Assembly (NCBI RefSeq): GCF_000934685.1
Contig: NZ_JYNQ01000001.1
Location: 2,406,501 to 2,470,500, forward strand
DNA: 64,000 nucleotides
Direction: 5' to 3'
Origin: Lacinutrix sp. Hel_I_90
GTDB lineage: Bacteria; Bacteroidota; Bacteroidia; Flavobacteriales; Flavobacteriaceae
Part shown: positions 7,934 to 15,966 of the stretch, piece after piece
Layout: the number at the start of each line of letters is the position of its first letter
How positions within the stretch are numbered: position 1 is the stretch's first letter
The notes under the pieces: model-generated
Told to the model about the DNA's origin: nothing
Seen by the model: only the letters and a program-made list of their open reading frames with translations
Database searches by the model: none
Translations under genes and position numbers: made by a program

Positions 7934-9049
7934 TTAAAGATTCAGCCATTGTTTAAACTCGGCTGCCTTGTTTTTGCTAATAATAATATCGACTTCAGAA
8001 TCAGGATTAATTAATATTTTTAGTTGATTGTTACCATAGCGAACAATCTTATCAATGGCCGAAATGGCAATGATGAATTGTCGATTTGCTCTAAAAAAAT
8101 AAGCGTTGTCTAAATTAGAGAATAATTCATCTAAGCTTGAGTTTGATGTAGAGCGCTTACCATCAAAACAGACAACATAGGTAATCGTGTTTTCCATATA
8201 AATATAAGCAATGTCCTGGGTAGCTATAGATAAAAGCTCATTTCTTATATAGGTCAGAATTCTCTTTTTCGCCAAGTTCTCAGTATCGTCATCTTTTAAA
8301 GGTGATGCAATCACTTTTTGCTGATATACACCAACAGCTCTGTTTAACTTTGAAAGATTAATGACCTCGTCAGAAAGTTTTTCGTTTTTTACCTCAAGCT
8401 TTTTTTCATAAGTGCTGCCAATCAATCTTACTGTTGCAACGGAAGTGAGAATGAGTACAAATCCCATAACAAGCAGAATGTTTTGAAAATTATTACGGAG
8501 CACTTTAATCTGTTGTGAAACTCTATGTGTGTTGGCGTGGGCAGCAACGATCCAATCTGTGTTTTCAACAGGGTAAAGATACACTACTTCCGAATTTGGT
8601 TTACTACCCCTAATATCGCGTGTTTCCAAACTGTCTTCAGCCTTTAGCAACAATTCGTATAAATCTTTTGAGGTTAGCTCATCTGAAATGGATGACACAA
8701 AAGATTCTTTAGTACTTATTTGTTGCCCTAATTGTTTTATATCTGGGTGACATATAATTTTACCTGACCAATCAAACAGACTAACAAAACCAGACTCTGG
8801 GTTCAAATTTTCAATACTCCGCTGTGTGCCTGAAATGATTGTTTCCTTAGAAATACCATTCTGAAATTGATTACCAATTAATAAGGCTACTTGTCGTGCC
8901 TCACGCTTACTGAATTCCAATTGGGTTTCAAGAACACCATCAGCTGCAACCTTGACAAAATATCTAATGGATACAGTTGAGATAACTAAGAAAATTAGAG
9001 AAATCGATAAAAAAGTTAGTAAGTACAGTCTGTCTTTACGCATGTTCAT
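7934..9049 (-). CDS. Membrane sensor with periplasmic domain and C-terminal LytTR DNA-binding domain
   Basis: 371 residues from ATG at 9049 (9043 is also possible; a start at 9085 adds a hydrophobic stretch that looks spurious). A membrane helix (YLLTFLSISLIFLVISTVSIRYF) is followed by a periplasmic region of about 150 residues with Cache-like features (SGFVSLFDWSGKIICHPD, YLYPVENTDWIVAAHANT), a second helix (ILLVMGFVLILTSVATVRLI), a coiled linker and a LytTR domain over the last 110 residues (AYIYMENTITYVVCFDGKR and ANRQFIIAISAIDKI). It thus appears to be a one-component regulator: signal outside, DNA binding inside, with no kinase or receiver. It faces away from the haem lipoprotein gene across a 233-bp gap, so it may control that operon. 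Inducer unknown. Confidence 0.85.
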   Translation of the reverse strand: MNMRKDRLYLLTFLSISLIFLVISTVSIRYFVKVAADGVLETQLEFSKREARQVALLIGNQFQNGISKETIISGTQRSIENLNPESGFVSLFDWSGKIICHPDIKQLGQQISTKESFVSSISDELTSKDLYELLLKAEDSLETRDIRGSKPNSEVVYLYPVENTDWIVAAHANTHRVSQQIKVLRNNFQNILLVMGFVLILTSVATVRLIGSTYEKKLEVKNEKLSDEVINLSKLNRAVGVYQQKVIASPLKDDDTENLAKKRILTYIRNELLSIATQDIAYIYMENTITYVVCFDGKRSTSNSSLDELFSNLDNAYFFRANRQFIIAISAIDKIVRYGNNQLKILINPDSEVDIIISKNKAAEFKQWLNL

Positions 9050-9162
9050 TATTAATGATGAAACGAATATACAAAATATAAGCAAGTATAATTACTTCGA
9101 AATGAAGTGAGCCGTTTCGCCTAAAACGCTTTAAGGTTAAAATTTCCCTGTCAAGATTAATT

Positions 9163-9200
9163 ATTCCCTTTCACCCAGTTTTCTGCTTTATCAATCCTTT
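9163..9200 (+). promoter_or_regulatory. Possible shared operator/promoter region upstream of the haem lipoprotein gene
   Basis: ATTCCCTTT at 9163-9171, then TTTTCTGCTT at 9179-9188, resemble in order and rough spacing the upstream sequences of the OmpA-like gene (from 12367) and the cupredoxin gene (from 13799). A TACTTTG close to the -7 consensus follows at about 9190-9197. The similarity is partial and was judged by eye. Confidence 0.3.
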
Positions 9201-9282
9201 GAATACAATTACTTTGTGCCATAGACAAGTCGCATCAATAGGTCTATAAATAAGTATTAAAGAATATAAAACATAACACAAA

Positions 9283-9678
9283 ATGAAGGCAAGTAAACTA
9301 ATTTTTTCATCAGTATTAGCACTTTTAATTTTTAGCTGTAGCTATGATAGCGAAAGTGACTTGATTGAAGTTACGAACGAGACAGGGCAAATTAATAACC
9401 CTGATAATAATGGCTCTGGGATTACAGTGAATTATATAAATAACATTAAGTCTATAATGCAAAGCAGTTGTATTGGTTGTCATTCAAGTCCACCTGTAAA
9501 CGGAGCACCTTTTGCTTTAATAAACTTTAGTCAAGTTAGTCAACAATCTGGGTCTATATTGAATGTTATGAGGAGTCAGAGCGGCTCAGCTGGTGCCATG
9601 CCTCCATCTGGAAGACTACCTCAGGCTACTATAGATTTAGTACAAGAATGGATAAACAATGGGAAACCAGAAAATTAG
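9283..9678 (+). CDS. c-type haem lipoprotein (mono-haem cytochrome)
   Basis: 131 residues with a lipobox ending LIFSC (Cys19), an acidic/Asn-Gly-rich linker and one c-type haem site CIGCH at residues 63-67. A likely axial Met is M106 in GAMPPSGRLPQ, and the C-terminal helix LVQEWINNGKP is typical of small cytochromes of the kind fused to planctomycete-type and Bacteroidetes oxidases. It should carry electrons at the periplasmic face of a membrane. It is the first gene of a unit that continues into a YceI-like protein, an OB-fold protein, a DUF5777 barrel and an HMA-like protein. A decayed copy of its last third lies about 150 bases downstream. The redox partner is unknown. Confidence 0.9.
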   Translation: MKASKLIFSSVLALLIFSCSYDSESDLIEVTNETGQINNPDNNGSGITVNYINNIKSIMQSSCIGCHSSPPVNGAPFALINFSQVSQQSGSILNVMRSQSGSAGAMPPSGRLPQATIDLVQEWINNGKPEN

Positions 9679-9684
9679 ACAATC

Positions 9685-9777
9685 ATGAAAAAAACGGATA
9701 GGATTATAGTTTTTGTCTTAGGTGCATGGGTTTTCATTCAGGTCTTCCTACTAACGATAAGCCTTTTTCCTAAGTAA
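9685..9777 (+). CDS. Possible 30-residue membrane peptide
   Basis: A short frame beginning 6 bases after the haem lipoprotein stop: a basic start (MKKTDRI), one hydrophobic helix of about 20 residues and the end LFPK. The placement and shape fit a small membrane subunit, but nothing else supports expression. It may instead be the surviving start of a gene lost with the decayed sequence that follows. Confidence 0.4.
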   Translation: MKKTDRIIVFVLGAWVFIQVFLLTISLFPK

Positions 9778-9832
9778 AATTAGTCAGATAAACAAACCAA
9801 CGAGCGCGCGTCTTAAACGTCATTAGTGGCAT

Positions 9833-9929
9833 TGACTCGGCTGTTGATATGTCTTCATTAGAACTACCTCAGGCAACCATAGATTTTTGACTACAACAGT
9901 GGAGAAACAATGGGAAACCAGAGAATTAA
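9833..9929 (+). pseudogene. Decayed duplicate of the 3' end of the haem lipoprotein gene
   Basis: The stretch aligns base by base with about 9583-9678: both contain CTACCTCAGGC, an ATAGATTT block, and AACAATGGGAAACCAGA near the gene end, and both are followed by an ATGAAAAAAAC start. Stops and indels break the reading frame in the second copy. This shows a former tandem duplication between the haem gene and the YceI gene. Confidence 0.7.
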
Positions 9930-9954
9930 TAACAACAAAAAAAATTAGATCATT

Positions 9955-10518
9955 ATGAAAAAAACAAATTGTATTCTATCACTTGTATTATTGATAGTCT
10001 TATCGTCAATAGGGTCAGCTCAAGCACAGTCAAAGTATATTGATAAAAATGGTACACTAACCTTTGAGGCTTCAGAAGAACTTTTTGAAGAAGTAAAAGC
10101 TACCAACGCATCGGTAACTGCGATTTTAAACATCGACACAAATGAAATTGCCTCATTAGGCCTCGTTAAAGGTTTTCGATTTAAGAATGCTTTAATGGAA
10201 GAGCATTTCAATGAAAACTATATCGAATCGGAAACCTATCCGAAGGCTACTTTTAGAGGAAAATTATTGGATTTCAACTTTTCGGATTTGTCGGAAAACA
10301 TGACAGATATCGCCGTTGATGGGAAATTAGAATTGCATGGAAAAGAAAAAGAAATTCGTACTACCCTAAAGATTAAGAAATCCGGTGATTCAATAATCAT
10401 TCAGGGGTCATTCAACGTGACTCCTGATGATTTTGATATTGAAATTCCAAACATTGTAAAAAACAAAATAGCCAAAGAAATAAATGTGTCTTTGGCTTTT
10501 AAACTGAGTCAAAAATGA
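9955..10518 (+). CDS. YceI-like periplasmic lipid-binding protein
   Basis: 187 residues with a signal peptide ending in GSAQAQ. The mature part follows the YceI lipocalin-like barrel: GTLTFEASEELFEEVKATN, a FKNALMEEHFNENYIES block, YPKATFRGKL, a GKLELHGKEKEI segment and a final IPNIVKNKIAKEINVSLAF strand. YceI-family barrels bind isoprenoid chains such as quinones, so a role near the respiratory chain is plausible. It overlaps the following OB-fold gene by 4 bases (ATGA) and has a clear paralog at 15959-16504. The two share the EHFNExYIES and YPKATF blocks. Confidence 0.88.
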   Translation: MKKTNCILSLVLLIVLSSIGSAQAQSKYIDKNGTLTFEASEELFEEVKATNASVTAILNIDTNEIASLGLVKGFRFKNALMEEHFNENYIESETYPKATFRGKLLDFNFSDLSENMTDIAVDGKLELHGKEKEIRTTLKIKKSGDSIIIQGSFNVTPDDFDIEIPNIVKNKIAKEINVSLAFKLSQK

Positions 10519-10916
10519 AGAAAAAGCAAGTAATAATTCTAACACTGTTTCTCGCCATACTTATAGCTGGTCTGGTTTACAATTATACATTTAATAGTAA
10601 ACATAGAAACATTGTCAATGAAGAAGCGACCATAACCTTATCTGCTAATGAACTTCATTCTTATTTTTTAAATAATGAGTCATTGGCCACGACTAATTAT
10701 TTGGATAAAGTAATTGCTGTTAGCGGTAAAATTACTTCTGTGGAAACAAACAATGTCGCTTTAAGTGATAAAATACAGGTAAGTTTTATTTCTGAAGGGG
10801 TTCTGAAATACAAAGAGCAAGAGTCAATTTCAATTAAAGGATGATGCGTTGGTTATGACGAGCTTCTTGAAATGGTTAAAATTGATCAAGCAGTAGTAAT
10901 TAATAAAGAAAACTGA
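10515..10916 (+). pseudogene. OB-fold (tRNA_anti-like) membrane protein with premature TGA
   Basis: The open part gives 109 residues: an N-terminal membrane helix, then an OB-fold of the tRNA_anti-like kind (LDKVIAVSGKITSVETNN). It stops at TGA 10842-10844 after SIKG, but the same frame continues with CVGYDELLEMVKIDQAVVI to a TGA at 10914-10916. Family members usually read KGR(F/C)xGYDDLLEEIKLDQC here, so an Arg codon (CGA or AGA) has become TGA. About 23 residues, including the last helix, are lost. The truncated protein may still fold in part. Its intact paralog is at 15511-15966. Confidence 0.7.
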
Positions 10917-11008
10917 AATAAAACAGCCATGTTTACACTTTAATTCTATAGAGTGATCATAATTTGGAAGTTCTTTCTAACAATTAAAAAACAATAAATA
11001 TTTAACAG

Positions 11009-11854
11009 ATGAAATATGTATATCTATTAATTTTTCTAATACCAATAGTGCTTCTTGCACAAAACGATTTGTTATCTGAAATAAGTAGTGAGGTAGAAGA
11101 GGACTATAAAAGCGCTGCTTTTAAGGGGCTAAAGATTGTAAATTTTGAATCAACAAAAATGGTGTCAGCTAATGAGATGTATTTCGTTGTTTCTCATAGA
11201 TTTGGGTCTATTGAAACTGGATTCAAAGATTTCTTTGGTCTTGATCAAGCAGTGACCAGACTTAATCTTATATATGGAATATCAGATGGCATCAACATAG
11301 GTGTGTCACGAAGTTCGTTCAGAAAAATTTATGAATCTTCTTTGAAGATGAGGTTGATACGAGAAAAAAAAGGAGGGTTCCCTTTTACGGTTGTAAGCTC
11401 AAATAATATTTTGATTAACACGTCTCTGGATGATCAAATATTACCTGGTTTAAAATTCAAAAATCGATTGGGCTATACTATGCAACTACTCCTCTCAAAA
11501 AAGTTCAATAAGGATTTTTCATTGCAGCTAATGCCTACTTTTTTTCACGATAATTATGTGGACATTGATGAGCAGCATAATTCTCAGTATGTTATTGGTA
11601 TAGGTGGGCGACACAAATTGACTAAAAGATGGTCAATCAATCTTGATTATGGTTTACACATGAACAGAGCAGAGTACTCACCATTTGTAAATCCGCTTTC
11701 GATAGGTTTTGATCTAGAGACAGGTGGTCATGTATTTCAACTCCATTTTACAAATGCCCAACCCATGAATACAAATGGGTTTTTAGGTCAAGCAACAGGA
11801 GATTGGGGTAAAGGAGATATTTTCTTTGGATTTAATCTATCAAGAGTGTTTTAA
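11009..11854 (+). CDS. DUF5777 family outer-membrane beta-barrel protein
   Basis: 281 residues with a signal peptide ending IVLLAQ. The rest alternates short amphipathic strands as in a small outer-membrane barrel, with family features FKGLKIVNFESTKMV, EMYFVVSHRFGSI and a Gly-rich end WGKGDIFFGFNLSRVF. DUF5777 proteins have no assigned reaction. It lies 92 bases after the truncated OB-fold gene and 2 bases before the HMA-like gene. A paralog is at 16494-17390, also at the end of a YceI/OB-fold set, so the association is repeated and probably functional. Confidence 0.85.
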   Translation: MKYVYLLIFLIPIVLLAQNDLLSEISSEVEEDYKSAAFKGLKIVNFESTKMVSANEMYFVVSHRFGSIETGFKDFFGLDQAVTRLNLIYGISDGINIGVSRSSFRKIYESSLKMRLIREKKGGFPFTVVSSNNILINTSLDDQILPGLKFKNRLGYTMQLLLSKKFNKDFSLQLMPTFFHDNYVDIDEQHNSQYVIGIGGRHKLTKRWSINLDYGLHMNRAEYSPFVNPLSIGFDLETGGHVFQLHFTNAQPMNTNGFLGQATGDWGKGDIFFGFNLSRVF

Positions 11855-11856
11855 AT

Positions 11857-12129
11857 ATGTTAGTAGAAAAAAATAAAGCGACAATGGCGAGAATAGAACT
11901 ACAACATCACTTTTGTGAGGGGTGCTCTTTTTGTATTAAAAAAGAACTACAGAAAATTAGTAACTTAAGTAATATTAGGTTTTACCCAAAAGAATCAATA
12001 GTCACGTTCAATTTTATCAAAGCTAATGCGCTTTCTAATGCCTTGAATGCTTTATCTGAAATAGGATATCCTGAAAAAGGAGAACGCATTAATACAGAAC
12101 GATTTTCTAAATCATTCTGTCGTTGCTAA
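11857..12129 (+). CDS. Small HMA-like metal-binding protein
   Basis: 90 residues, no signal peptide. The N-terminal part has HHFCEGCSFC (Cys20, Cys23, Cys26), followed by helix-strand-helix-strand elements like a heavy-metal-associated domain (the usual site is GMxCxxC). The tail ends CRC. It could bind copper or another soft metal in the cytoplasm. The start at 11857 gives the better spacing to the preceding gene (2 bases); an internal Met at 11884 is possible. A strong terminator follows, making this the last gene of the first envelope set. Confidence 0.7.
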   Translation: MLVEKNKATMARIELQHHFCEGCSFCIKKELQKISNLSNIRFYPKESIVTFNFIKANALSNALNALSEIGYPEKGERINTERFSKSFCRC

Positions 12130-12168
12130 AAAGTGAGTTGTTTTAGGTTTGATTTTAATTTTTAAGGT

Positions 12169-12199
12169 AAGGACCCTCTTCGGAGGGTCTTTTCTTTTT
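12169..12199 (+). terminator. Terminator of the first envelope gene set
   Basis: GACCCTC, a TTCG tetraloop, GAGGGTC and a T-rich tail (TTTTCTTTTT). Stem at 12172-12189. Confidence 0.85.
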
Positions 12200-12366
12200 A
12201 ACACCCTCTTGCGTTAAAGACGACGAAAATATAATGCATAATAAATAGCTACAGTGGTTTAATTGAAAAAAGCACAAACAACCTCGAAATAGTGCTCATT
12301 GAATAAAACCTCAATCGCGTCTAATAACACTAAGATGAAACGTCTTAAATAGGCTAATCGTTTATT

Positions 12367-12474
12367 AAATAGGTATTCCCTTTTAAAGCTAGTTTTTCGT
12401 CTTCACCAACATTTATAGGGTATAATGCGCAAAGCATAGTGTTCTTTGTATTGTTAATTATAAAAAGAATAACA
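12367..12474 (+). repeat. Diverged upstream repeat, copy 1 (before the OmpA-like gene)
   Basis: About 108 bases directly ahead of the OmpA-like start, alignable along its whole length with 13799-13905. Blocks shared exactly include ATTCCCTTTTAAAGCT and AAAGCATAGTGTTCTTTG, and both copies end AATAACAATGAAAAA or close to it at the gene start. The conservation in noncoding DNA suggests a common promoter/operator and leader. The rest of the 345-base gap from 12130 holds only the terminator. Confidence 0.8.
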
Positions 12475-13320
12475 ATGAAAAACTTAAGTTACCTGCTCGT
12501 TTTTATCTGCACTTTAAATATTGCTTTCGCATCAGATCATTTAAAAAAGGACAAATTAGAAAATACTACAACCGTTGTTAGTCATGATGTTTTTTTTGAT
12601 ACAGATAAGTACCAAATTACTACGGAAGAGTTTTCAAGGTTATTAGCTTTTATCAAGGCTTCTGAAAAATTAGATATCAAAAGAATCACTATTATTGGTT
12701 ACTGTGACGATAGAGGAAGTAATGAATACAACAAAACCTTATCTAATAAAAGAGCAAACGTTATTAGGGTTATTATTGCCAATTACAGAAACAGCTTAAA
12801 AAAACCAGAGGTTGTTAATACTATTGGTAAAGGAGAAATAATATTATCTACTTCAGAAACATCATTATTTAATGAATTAAGAAGTTTAAATAGAAAAGTA
12901 ACTGTTGTTATGGCTCCTAAAAAATTAATAGCAGATTCTTTTTATGGTGAAGATTTAAGAAAAGGAGATTTAATAAACTTAAAAAAGTTAAACTTTGAAA
13001 GAGGATTACGTTATCTAACTCCAGAATCTACAGAGACATTAAAAGAACTCGCAAATTACTTAACAAAACGGACAGATTTATTTTTCACCATTAATGGTCA
13101 TGTTTGTTGTACAAAAAATGGAAGAGAATCAAGAGATAAAGAAACGGGGAAAATTAATTTAAGCTTAGTAAGAGCAAAGTACATTCGTGATTACTTAGTA
13201 AAAGCGGGTGTAGATGCTAAAAGAATCCGTTACCAAGGTTTAAAAGGATACTATAATTTAGGTGGAGAGGCTAGTGAAGATCGCCGCGTAGAATTGTTAA
13301 TAAGACATATTTCTGAGTAG
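12475..13320 (+). CDS. Periplasmic protein with two OmpA-like domains
   Basis: 281 residues from ATG at 12475, which begins a clean signal peptide (ending IAFAS); an upstream ATG at 12439 lies within the shared upstream repeat. Two OmpA C-terminal-like halves follow: residues about 35-145 (VFFDTDKYQITTEEFSRLL, then IIGYCDDRGSNEYNKTLSNKRA) and about 160-281 (LNFERGLRYLTPESTETL, INGHVCCTKNG, SLVRAKYIRDYLVKAG and RRVELLI). Both keep the NxxLSxxRA-like helix that contacts peptidoglycan, though the second is degenerate and has a Cys-Cys pair. No barrel is present. It probably sits in the periplasm or is attached to the cell wall. The shared upstream repeat ties it to the cupredoxin gene. Confidence 0.8.
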   Translation: MKNLSYLLVFICTLNIAFASDHLKKDKLENTTTVVSHDVFFDTDKYQITTEEFSRLLAFIKASEKLDIKRITIIGYCDDRGSNEYNKTLSNKRANVIRVIIANYRNSLKKPEVVNTIGKGEIILSTSETSLFNELRSLNRKVTVVMAPKKLIADSFYGEDLRKGDLINLKKLNFERGLRYLTPESTETLKELANYLTKRTDLFFTINGHVCCTKNGRESRDKETGKINLSLVRAKYIRDYLVKAGVDAKRIRYQGLKGYYNLGGEASEDRRVELLIRHISE

Positions 13321-13351
13321 GGTTATTTTAGTAGGGTATCCTATTTTTCAA

Positions 13352-13378
13352 ACCGCATCGTCACGATGCGGTATTTTT
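13352..13378 (+). terminator. Terminator after the OmpA-like gene
   Basis: ACCGCATCG, loop TCA, CGATGCGGT, then ATTTTTATT. The remainder of the 585-base gap up to 13905 has no gene that I can support apart from the second upstream repeat. Confidence 0.8.
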
Positions 13379-13798
13379 ATTGTTTATAGAGCATCCAAAT
13401 AGGCAGTATGCCATCTTCTAACTAGTCCTTGCCTACTTCAAAAAGGTTACATAACACGAAGTAGATGTTTTTTATTTCCGAAACACTATACTATAATTTT
13501 CGCGAGTAAGCGAGGTTTCCATTTAATAGGGTCTTTCTTTTTTTAGGAAAGTTCTCCTAGTAAAGTTACCGTATAAAATAGCTTACAAATTATCCAGTTC
13601 ATTCGCACTTGCTTTTGTAGTTATAATACTTCTAAAACCAAACCTTGATGTCTATAAAAGGTTGGGTGTTTCACTAACGCCATAATAAAAAGGCACGAAA
13701 TCTGGTGAAATCAAGTAAAACCCTTGCAACGCTCTCTTAATGTCAATCATCTATAACAACATGCGTATGGAAAGTTTTAATAATGGTACGCTTTTAAC

Positions 13799-13905
13799 AA
13801 ATAAGCATTCCCTTTTAAAGCTTGATTTTCCGCTTCGCCAAAATTTATAAGGTAAAACGCCCAAAGCATAGTGTTCTTTGCGCTATTAATTATAAATAAA
13901 TAACA
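13799..13905 (+). repeat. Diverged upstream repeat, copy 2 (before the cupredoxin lipoprotein gene)
   Basis: Partner of 12367-12474. The longest identical block is AAAGCATAGTGTTCTTTG; differences are mostly single substitutions. It ends immediately before the ATG at 13906. Confidence 0.8.
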
Positions 13906-15399
13906 ATGAAAAATTTTTTTCTTTTAGCTATTAGTGTATTAGTGTTCAGTTGCAGCACAGACGATTACAGTGATCCCAACCCAGAACCTAATGTGCTGAA
14001 CTCAGTACGACTCCGTTCAGACACCACATTTGGAAATGTACTTACAGATACTGATGGGTTCACCCTTTACTTTTTTGCGCCAGATGCCAAAGGCGAAGCC
14101 AATTGTCTTGGCGGCTGTGCTAATGCTTGGCCATCATTTTTTGCAGAAAACCTTACACTTGATGCCGGTCTAAACTCAGCTGACTTTAGTAGCATCACTC
14201 GTACCGATGGCCAAAGCCAAACCACATACAAGGGATGGCCACTTTACAAATTCTCGAACGATAACGAAGCAGGACAAATTAATGGTGATGGTGCTAATGG
14301 CGTATGGTTTGTGGCTAAGCCTGATTACTCAGTGATGTTAGTGCGTTCCCAATTGGTAGGTAGAGATAGTAATGGTAACGAGACCAACTTGAATAGCGCT
14401 TTCGAACCAGGTGATGAGCAAACCTTTTATATTACTGACGATTGGGGAAACACGCTTTACCACTTTTCAAATGATGAAAACGGAAACAATAATTTTACTG
14501 CTTCTGATTTTTCAAACAACGCGGTATGGCCTATCTTTCACACGCAACTGCAAAAAGTACCAAGTGCATTAAATAGTAATGGTTTTGGTACTATAGATGT
14601 ATTTGGTGAGCCTCAGTTAACCTACAAAGGCTGGCCACTTTACAATTTTGGAGGCGATAATAATAGAGGGGATAATTTTGGCGTAGGCTTTCCAGTAGCA
14701 GGTGTCTGGCCTATTTTAAATCTTGATACTGAGATAGCACCTCAAGAGGTTAATCAACCTGATCAAATATTTGAGGTTACAAATGTTGGAGCATCTGCTT
14801 ATCTATTTGATTTTACTACTGTTGAGAACCCAGAATTGGAATTAACAAGAGGTAAAACATATGAATTTAATGTTAATTCACCTGGTCATCCGTTCTATAT
14901 AAAATCTATTGAGAGCACAGGTACTAACAATGCATTTAACAATGGGGTGACCAATAATGGAACTTCTAATGGAACCCTTATGTTTACCGTACCAAATAAT
15001 GCACCGGATATTTTATTTTATAATTGTGAATTTCATGGGTCTATGACTGGAAGAATTAGAATTGTAGATGAAGATGATACCAGATCTTTCCAGGTAGGTA
15101 ATAATGGGGCAACTTCTTATGTCTTTAGTGGAGACGGATTTAATACAGTTGAAAACGCCAATTTTACTTTTAAGAGAGGTAAAACCTATACCTTTAATGT
15201 TACCACACCTGGTCATCCTTTTATTATCAAATCTGTTCAAGGAACAGGAACGGGTAACGCTTATAATAATGGTGTAACTAATAATGGTGCCTCTGCCGAT
15301 TTAATAACGTTTCAGGTGCCTCAAAATGCGCCGGATACATTATTTTATAATTGTGAGTTCCATGGGTCTATGACAGGAATTATAACGATAATAGACTAG
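13906..15399 (+). CDS. Lipoprotein with COG4315 repeats and two C-terminal cupredoxin domains
   Basis: 497 residues. A lipobox (LVFSC, Cys16) anchors it. Residues about 35-280 hold repeats of the secreted COG4315 type (TLYFFAPDAKGEANCLGGC, YKGWPLYKF, TLYHFSND, YKGWPLYNF). Residues about 285-392 and 393-497 are two similar cupredoxin domains, each with GHPF and YNCEFHGSMTG. Likely type 1 copper ligands are H328, C374, H377, M380 in the first and H437, C483, H486, M489 in the second; the Cys-x2-His-x2-Met spacing is shorter than in plastocyanin. It looks like a two-copper electron carrier at the cell envelope and is the counterpart of the haem lipoprotein in the first set. The repeat of two near-identical domains points to internal duplication. 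Confidence 0.88.
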   Translation: MKNFFLLAISVLVFSCSTDDYSDPNPEPNVLNSVRLRSDTTFGNVLTDTDGFTLYFFAPDAKGEANCLGGCANAWPSFFAENLTLDAGLNSADFSSITRTDGQSQTTYKGWPLYKFSNDNEAGQINGDGANGVWFVAKPDYSVMLVRSQLVGRDSNGNETNLNSAFEPGDEQTFYITDDWGNTLYHFSNDENGNNNFTASDFSNNAVWPIFHTQLQKVPSALNSNGFGTIDVFGEPQLTYKGWPLYNFGGDNNRGDNFGVGFPVAGVWPILNLDTEIAPQEVNQPDQIFEVTNVGASAYLFDFTTVENPELELTRGKTYEFNVNSPGHPFYIKSIESTGTNNAFNNGVTNNGTSNGTLMFTVPNNAPDILFYNCEFHGSMTGRIRIVDEDDTRSFQVGNNGATSYVFSGDGFNTVENANFTFKRGKTYTFNVTTPGHPFIIKSVQGTGTGNAYNNGVTNNGASADLITFQVPQNAPDTLFYNCEFHGSMTGIITIID

Positions 15400-15428
15400 A
15401 GTATTAGTTTTTTGGTTTTTGGATTTGA

Positions 15429-15467
15429 TTCCCAAGGCATTTTGCTATCTTGGGAATTAAATTTTTT
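15429..15467 (+). terminator. Hairpin after the cupredoxin gene
   Basis: ATTCCCAAG and CTTGGGAAT enclose a loop of about 12 bases and are followed by TAAATTTTTT. It could terminate or reduce transcription into the next genes. Confidence 0.65.
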
Positions 15468-15510
15468 CAATCTAAATCGAAAGGTATAGAATATCAAGTA
15501 GTAAATTTGA

Positions 15511-15966
15511 ATGGTAATGCAAAAACCAACAACTAATATAAGAAAACGATTGGTTCTTTCAAAAGCGCTAATACTCTTAGGAAGCCTAACTGTTATACTA
15601 GGTTTAAATAGCTGTAAAGATAATTCAGATCAAATGGTTAATGACCAAAAATCTGTTAAGCAGTTTAATGTCGAGAAACTTATTGAAGAACTTAGTTTCA
15701 ATACATCAGATGTTAAAGAAAGTATTGTTTCGGTAGAAGGTTTTGTTGAAGAGGTTAATTATCTAAATAACCGGGAGACCATTGTTTTAAAAGGAAAAGA
15801 AAATATTAATAAATCCGTTATATGTGATATGCAAAAAGGTCAAACTGTTATCCTTGAGAATTTAGTGCTAGGCCAAGCTGTTACAGTAAAAGGTGTTTTG
15901 AAAGGCTCATTAAAAGATGTTATCCTGTTAAATTGTATAATCACCAAACAAAAAACCAATGACTAG
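15511..15966 (+). CDS. OB-fold (tRNA_anti-like) lipoprotein
   Basis: 151 residues. A long signal with lipobox ending LGLNSC is followed by an OB-fold like that of the broken gene at 10515-10916: VKESIVSVEGFVEEVNYLNN, SVICDM and AVTVKGVLKGSL...VILLNCII. This copy is intact. It overlaps the YceI-like gene downstream by 8 bases. In Bacteroidetes such OB-fold proteins often accompany YceI and DUF5777 proteins; what they bind is unknown. A second ATG at 15517 could be the start. Confidence 0.8.
   Translation: MVMQKPTTNIRKRLVLSKALILLGSLTVILGLNSCKDNSDQMVNDQKSVKQFNVEKLIEELSFNTSDVKESIVSVEGFVEEVNYLNNRETIVLKGKENINKSVICDMQKGQTVILENLVLGQAVTVKGVLKGSLKDVILLNCIITKQKTND

Noticed and set aside
10842-10844. 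Selenocysteine at the TGA in the OB-fold gene
   Set aside because: The family has Arg here, no catalytic Cys is expected, and no selenocysteine insertion hairpin is apparent after the codon.
971-10916. Stop codon reassignment or recoding as the cause of the two interrupted genes
   Set aside because: One interruption is TAA and the other TGA, and both codons end many intact genes in the window. Independent mutations or errors are simpler.
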